This document shows positions 61,025-64,000 of a stretch of DNA of 64,000 nucleotides, piece by piece. The position numbers were made by a program, and so were the translations under genes. The notes below the pieces were generated by a model. It was not told the origin of the DNA. It did not search any database and saw only the letters and a list, made by a program, of their open reading frames with translations. Source of the stretch: Streptomyces sp. 135 (GTDB taxonomy: Bacteria; Actinomycetota; Actinomycetes; Streptomycetales; Streptomycetaceae); the NCBI RefSeq assembly GCF_020026305.1, contig NZ_CP075691.1:6510001-6574000 (forward strand), given 5' to 3'. Position 1 is the stretch's first letter. Every line of letters begins with the position of its first letter.

Positions 61025-62572
61025 ATGCGCGTCAAGTCAGTTGAGCAAGTTCTCGCATCCGCGGAGAGCGCGGGAAACGGACGGCTCCGCCGCGACCAGG
61101 GGTGGTTCGACCTGATCGTCACCGGCGTGGGAATGGTGCTCGGGACGGGCATCTTCGTCTTCACCGGGCAGGTGGCGAAACAGATGGCGGGCCCCTCGGT
61201 CGCCGTCTCATTCGTCCTGGCCGCGGCCGTCTGCGGGTGCGCCGCCCTGTGTTACGCGGAGCTGGCGTCCGCCCTTCCGGTCGCCGGCTCGGCCTATACC
61301 TTCACGTACGCCACCCTCGGCGAACTGGCCGCCTGGGTGATCGGCTGGGCGCTCATGCTCGAACTCACGCTCTCCGCGTGTGTCGTGGCCGTCGGCTGGT
61401 CCGGCTACCTGCAATCGCTGATGGACACAGCCGGCATCCACCTGCCCGCAGCGGTCCGCGGGGGCGAAGGCTCAGTCATGAACCTGCCCGCCATGCTGCT
61501 CATCCTGCTCCTGGTCGCACTGCTGATCCGGGGCGGAACGGTCTCCAAGGGGGCCACCCGGGTCCTGGTCGCCGTCAAGGTGGCGGTGGTCCTCTTCGTC
61601 ATCGTCGTGGGCGCCTTCTTCATCGACGCGTCCAACTACAGCCCCTTCATCCCGCCCTCCGCCCCGGCGGAGACAGCCACCGGGATGCATACACCGCTGC
61701 TGCAGTCCCTCCTCCCGGGCACGACGTCCGCCTTCGGAATCACGGGCGTCATCACCGCAGCGGCCATGGTCTTCGTCGCGTACATCGGATTCGACGTCGT
61801 GGCGACCTCGGCCGAGGAAACGCGACGGCCCCAGCGTGACCTGCCCATCGGCTTGCTGGGTTCGCTCGCGATCGTGACCGTCCTGTACGTCGTGGTGAGC
61901 CTGGTCCTCACCGGAATGCAGTCGTACGGCCGGCTGTCGGTGGACGCGCCCGTCGCCGAGGCGTTCAAGGCCGTGGGGCATCCCATGGTGGGGGCGGTCA
62001 TCAGCGTGGGCGTGGTGGTCGGTCTCGTCACGGTCTGCATGGTGAGCATCAGGGGCCAGAGCAGAGTGCTGCTGGCCATGAGCCGCGATCGGCTGCTCCC
62101 CCCGGCCTTCGCCGCGGTGCACCCGCGGTACGCCACCCCTCATCGCAGTCTCATCGCGCTCGGCGTGGTGATGACGCTCCTGTCGGGCTTCGTGGACATA
62201 GGTGTGCTGGCCGACCTGGTGAACATCGGCACCCTCTTCGCCTTCATGCTCGTCTCCGCCGGCGTCGTCATCCTGCGCCGCACCCGGCCCGCACTGCCCC
62301 GCCCCTTCCGCGTGCCGCTCGTCCCGCTGCTGCCCGGAATCTCATTCGCCGCCTGCCTCTACCTCATGATCAACCTCTCCCTGCTCACCTGGTTGACCTT
62401 CCTGATCTGGCTCGGAGCCGGCCTGCTCCTGTACGCGGTCTACGGCCGCCGCCGCAGCGCCTTCGCCCAGCCGGTGACCACTCCCGCACCGCAGGTCGCG
62501 GACCGGGACGACCCCACCCCACGGATCGCCGTCGGCAGCGCGGCGGGCACAGTCGTGAAGGGAGACCTCTGA
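61025..62572 (+). CDS. APC-family amino acid permease
   Basis: 515 aa, about 12 membrane helices. The first helix VGMVLGTGIFVFTGQVA carries the substrate-binding G-x-G-I-F motif of the cationic amino acid transporter branch; AYIGFDVVATSAEETRRPQRD is the sixth-helix region. AAGGA precedes ATG 61025. Coupled to the MFS gene (TGATG). Probably imports an amino acid precursor for the second cluster. Confidence 0.92.
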   Translation: MRVKSVEQVLASAESAGNGRLRRDQGWFDLIVTGVGMVLGTGIFVFTGQVAKQMAGPSVAVSFVLAAAVCGCAALCYAELASALPVAGSAYTFTYATLGELAAWVIGWALMLELTLSACVVAVGWSGYLQSLMDTAGIHLPAAVRGGEGSVMNLPAMLLILLLVALLIRGGTVSKGATRVLVAVKVAVVLFVIVVGAFFIDASNYSPFIPPSAPAETATGMHTPLLQSLLPGTTSAFGITGVITAAAMVFVAYIGFDVVATSAEETRRPQRDLPIGLLGSLAIVTVLYVVVSLVLTGMQSYGRLSVDAPVAEAFKAVGHPMVGAVISVGVVVGLVTVCMVSIRGQSRVLLAMSRDRLLPPAFAAVHPRYATPHRSLIALGVVMTLLSGFVDIGVLADLVNIGTLFAFMLVSAGVVILRRTRPALPRPFRVPLVPLLPGISFAACLYLMINLSLLTWLTFLIWLGAGLLLYAVYGRRRSAFAQPVTTPAPQVADRDDPTPRIAVGSAAGTVVKGDL

Positions 62573-63795
62573 TGCGCTTCCCCAAGGCGTTCTGGCTCCT
62601 GTGGTGCGGACAGGCGCTGAACCGCGTCGGAATTCTCGCTCCCGCCTTCCTCGTGCTCTACCTGGAGCAGGGGGAACTGGTCGACGCCCGGACCACACCC
62701 CTGATCGTCGGACTGTTCGGAATCGGCGTCGTCGTATCAGGACTGGTGGGCGGAGCACTCGCCGACATGATCGGCCCGCGCCGCACGATCGTCGGAGCCC
62801 AGCCGATCGCGGTCGCCACCGCACTGCTCTACCTCTTCACCACCAACATCGTCGCGCTGTGCCTGCTGGCCCTGGTCACCGGGTTCCTCTCGGCGGTCGA
62901 CCGCCCGGCAAGCGCCGGACTGATCCACAAGATCGTTCCCCGAGCCGACTTCGAGCGTGCCTACAGCTTCTACCTCGTCGGATTCAACATCGGCATGTCG
63001 CTGAGCCCGGTCATCTCCGGATTCCTCCTGGCGTTCTCACCGTCCCTGCTGTTTCTCGTATGGGCCGTGTGCAGCGCGCTCTACGGCCTGCTCCTGATCG
63101 GACTGCCCGCAGACGCCGTCACCGTCCGGCGCCAGGCCTCCGACACCTCCTTGATCCGGGAGACAGTCCGCTCCATCGCCGAACCCTTCCGGTCACGGGT
63201 GCTGGTCGCATTCCTGGTCCTGACCTTCCTCATGGCCTGCATCTACCTCCAGGTCAACTCCTCGCTGCCGCTGGGCATGCGCAGCGAAGGCATGACCCCC
63301 GGCCAGGTCGGACTCGTGCTCGCGGTGAACGCGGTGGCCTCCGTCATCCTGCTGCCGCTGGCGCCGAGAGTCGCCCGGAACATGCGCGAGGAAGTACCAC
63401 TGGCGCTGTCCGCGGCACTGATCGCGCTGGGCTTCGGCGCCAACGCCTTCGCCCATTCCGTACCCGCCTTCATCGTCTCCACGTTGGTATGGACCCTGGG
63501 CGAGGTGCTCTGGGCGCCCACGTCCGCCGGGTTCGTCGCCAACCGCGCACCCGAGGGCAAGGTCAGCACCTACCAGGGCTCCATGTTCTTCGCGTGGAAC
63601 GCGGCAGCCGCAGTCGGCGGCCCCGCGGGCATCGTGCTGGCAGGCGCCTTCGGCTACGGAACGCTCTGGCTCTCCGTGCTGGCTCTCGGACTCGCGGTGG
63701 CCGTCGGGTTCAAGGCCCTCGTCGGACTGCCCGGGTTCCAGCCGCCTCCCGCCGCTCCCGAGCCGACCGTTCATGACCGCATCCGGGTCTCCTGA
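62572..63795 (+). CDS. MFS efflux transporter
   Basis: 407 aa with about 12 membrane helices and the MFS loop 2-3 motif GGALADMIGPRRTI. Overlaps the permease stop. Likely exports the product of the second cluster or confers self-resistance. Confidence 0.9.
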   Translation: MRFPKAFWLLWCGQALNRVGILAPAFLVLYLEQGELVDARTTPLIVGLFGIGVVVSGLVGGALADMIGPRRTIVGAQPIAVATALLYLFTTNIVALCLLALVTGFLSAVDRPASAGLIHKIVPRADFERAYSFYLVGFNIGMSLSPVISGFLLAFSPSLLFLVWAVCSALYGLLLIGLPADAVTVRRQASDTSLIRETVRSIAEPFRSRVLVAFLVLTFLMACIYLQVNSSLPLGMRSEGMTPGQVGLVLAVNAVASVILLPLAPRVARNMREEVPLALSAALIALGFGANAFAHSVPAFIVSTLVWTLGEVLWAPTSAGFVANRAPEGKVSTYQGSMFFAWNAAAAVGGPAGIVLAGAFGYGTLWLSVLALGLAVAVGFKALVGLPGFQPPPAAPEPTVHDRIRVS

Positions 63796-63814
63796 CAGAA
63801 AGCGATCACCAATC

Positions 63815-64000
63815 ATGCCTCTCTCCGACAACCTCGAAGGCAGCGCGGCCGTCGCTGTCGTCGTCGACGGCTATTCGGCCGGAAACTTCTACCCCAGTGC
63901 CTTCGCCGCTCTTGGTGCCGAGGTCCTTCACGTCCAGAGCACCGCGGAGCTCATGCCGACACTGAGCGCTCCGAAGCTCTCGGAGTACGTGGAGAACGTG
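63815..64000 (+). CDS. ATP-grasp ligase, 5' end only
   Basis: The first 62 codons are in the window (AAAGCGATCACCAATC precedes ATG 63815). AVVVDGYSAGNFYPSAFAAL, then GAEVLHVQST, resembles the N-terminal domain of stand-alone ATP-grasp amino acid ligases (BacD-like). The ATP-binding part lies beyond the window, so the call rests on the N-terminal pattern and context. Confidence 0.6.
   Translation, partial: MPLSDNLEGSAAVAVVVDGYSAGNFYPSAFAALGAEVLHVQSTAELMPTLSAPKLSEYVENV

Overview
The window is very GC-rich, with gap-free high-GC coding, many GTG starts and long chains of genes overlapping by 1-4 bases. It carries SARP, gamma-butyrolactone (AfsA/ScbR-type) and PucR regulators and a streptophobe-like membrane protein. 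All of this points to Streptomyces or a close relative, probably an accessory, secondary-metabolite-rich part of the chromosome.

Layout. (1) 1-15.2 kb is ordinary accessory metabolism: an aldo/keto reductase and SDR pair with a divergent TetR; an MFS / acyl-CoA dehydrogenase / AMP-ligase catabolic operon with a divergent TetR; a decayed serine hydrolase; and an MMPL exporter, glycine-rich membrane protein, response regulator and histidine kinase operon. (2) 15.2-18.0 kb is a gene graveyard with oppositely oriented fragments of alkyl-sulfatase and old-yellow-enzyme genes, a TPR remnant and copies of a dispersed intergenic repeat. (3) 18.0-49.7 kb is an unusual biosynthetic locus with no polyketide synthase and no multidomain NRPS. 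A tightly coupled operon at 18.0-34.2 kb encodes MetX, MetY, an ATP-grasp enzyme, MFS, thioesterase, three carrier-protein domains, two BtrH-like acyltransferases (one fused to an ACP), two AMP ligases, a BtrK/VinO-like PLP decarboxylase, two acyl-CoA-dehydrogenase-fold proteins (the second broken), a phosphopantetheinyl transferase and a flavin reductase. A second operon at 36.2-42.2 kb encodes a cupin, both subunits of B12-dependent glutamate (methylaspartate) mutase, a CreE-like FAD/NAD(P) oxygenase and an acyl-CoA ligase. Around them lie LysR and PucR regulators, a catalytically dead IS701-like protein, a PrmC-like methyltransferase, a fused aminodeoxychorismate synthase and a transaldolase-like protein that has lost its catalytic lysine. 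(4) 50-53.1 kb holds an HD hydrolase, a secreted vanadium-haloperoxidase-like protein and small conserved proteins. (5) 53.5-64 kb is the start of a second cluster: an epimerase plus AfsA pair, a divergent ScbR-like receptor coupled to a second dead IS701-like protein, an unknown protein, a 2OG-Fe(II) oxygenase, a SARP activator, an amino-acid permease, an MFS exporter and a truncated ATP-grasp ligase.

Working model for the main locus (inference): amino acids, including 3-methylaspartate made by the mutase and possibly an O-acetylhomoserine-derived amino acid, are loaded on free-standing ACPs, decarboxylated to beta-amino acyl thioesters as in butirosin and vicenistatin assembly, oxidised by flavoproteins, and released onto an amine or alcohol by BtrH-like cysteine acyltransferases. 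An aromatic amine from aminodeoxychorismate may be another building block. The product cannot be named from sequence. The absence of PKS/NRPS modules together with the duplicated BtrH functions is what makes this locus stand out.
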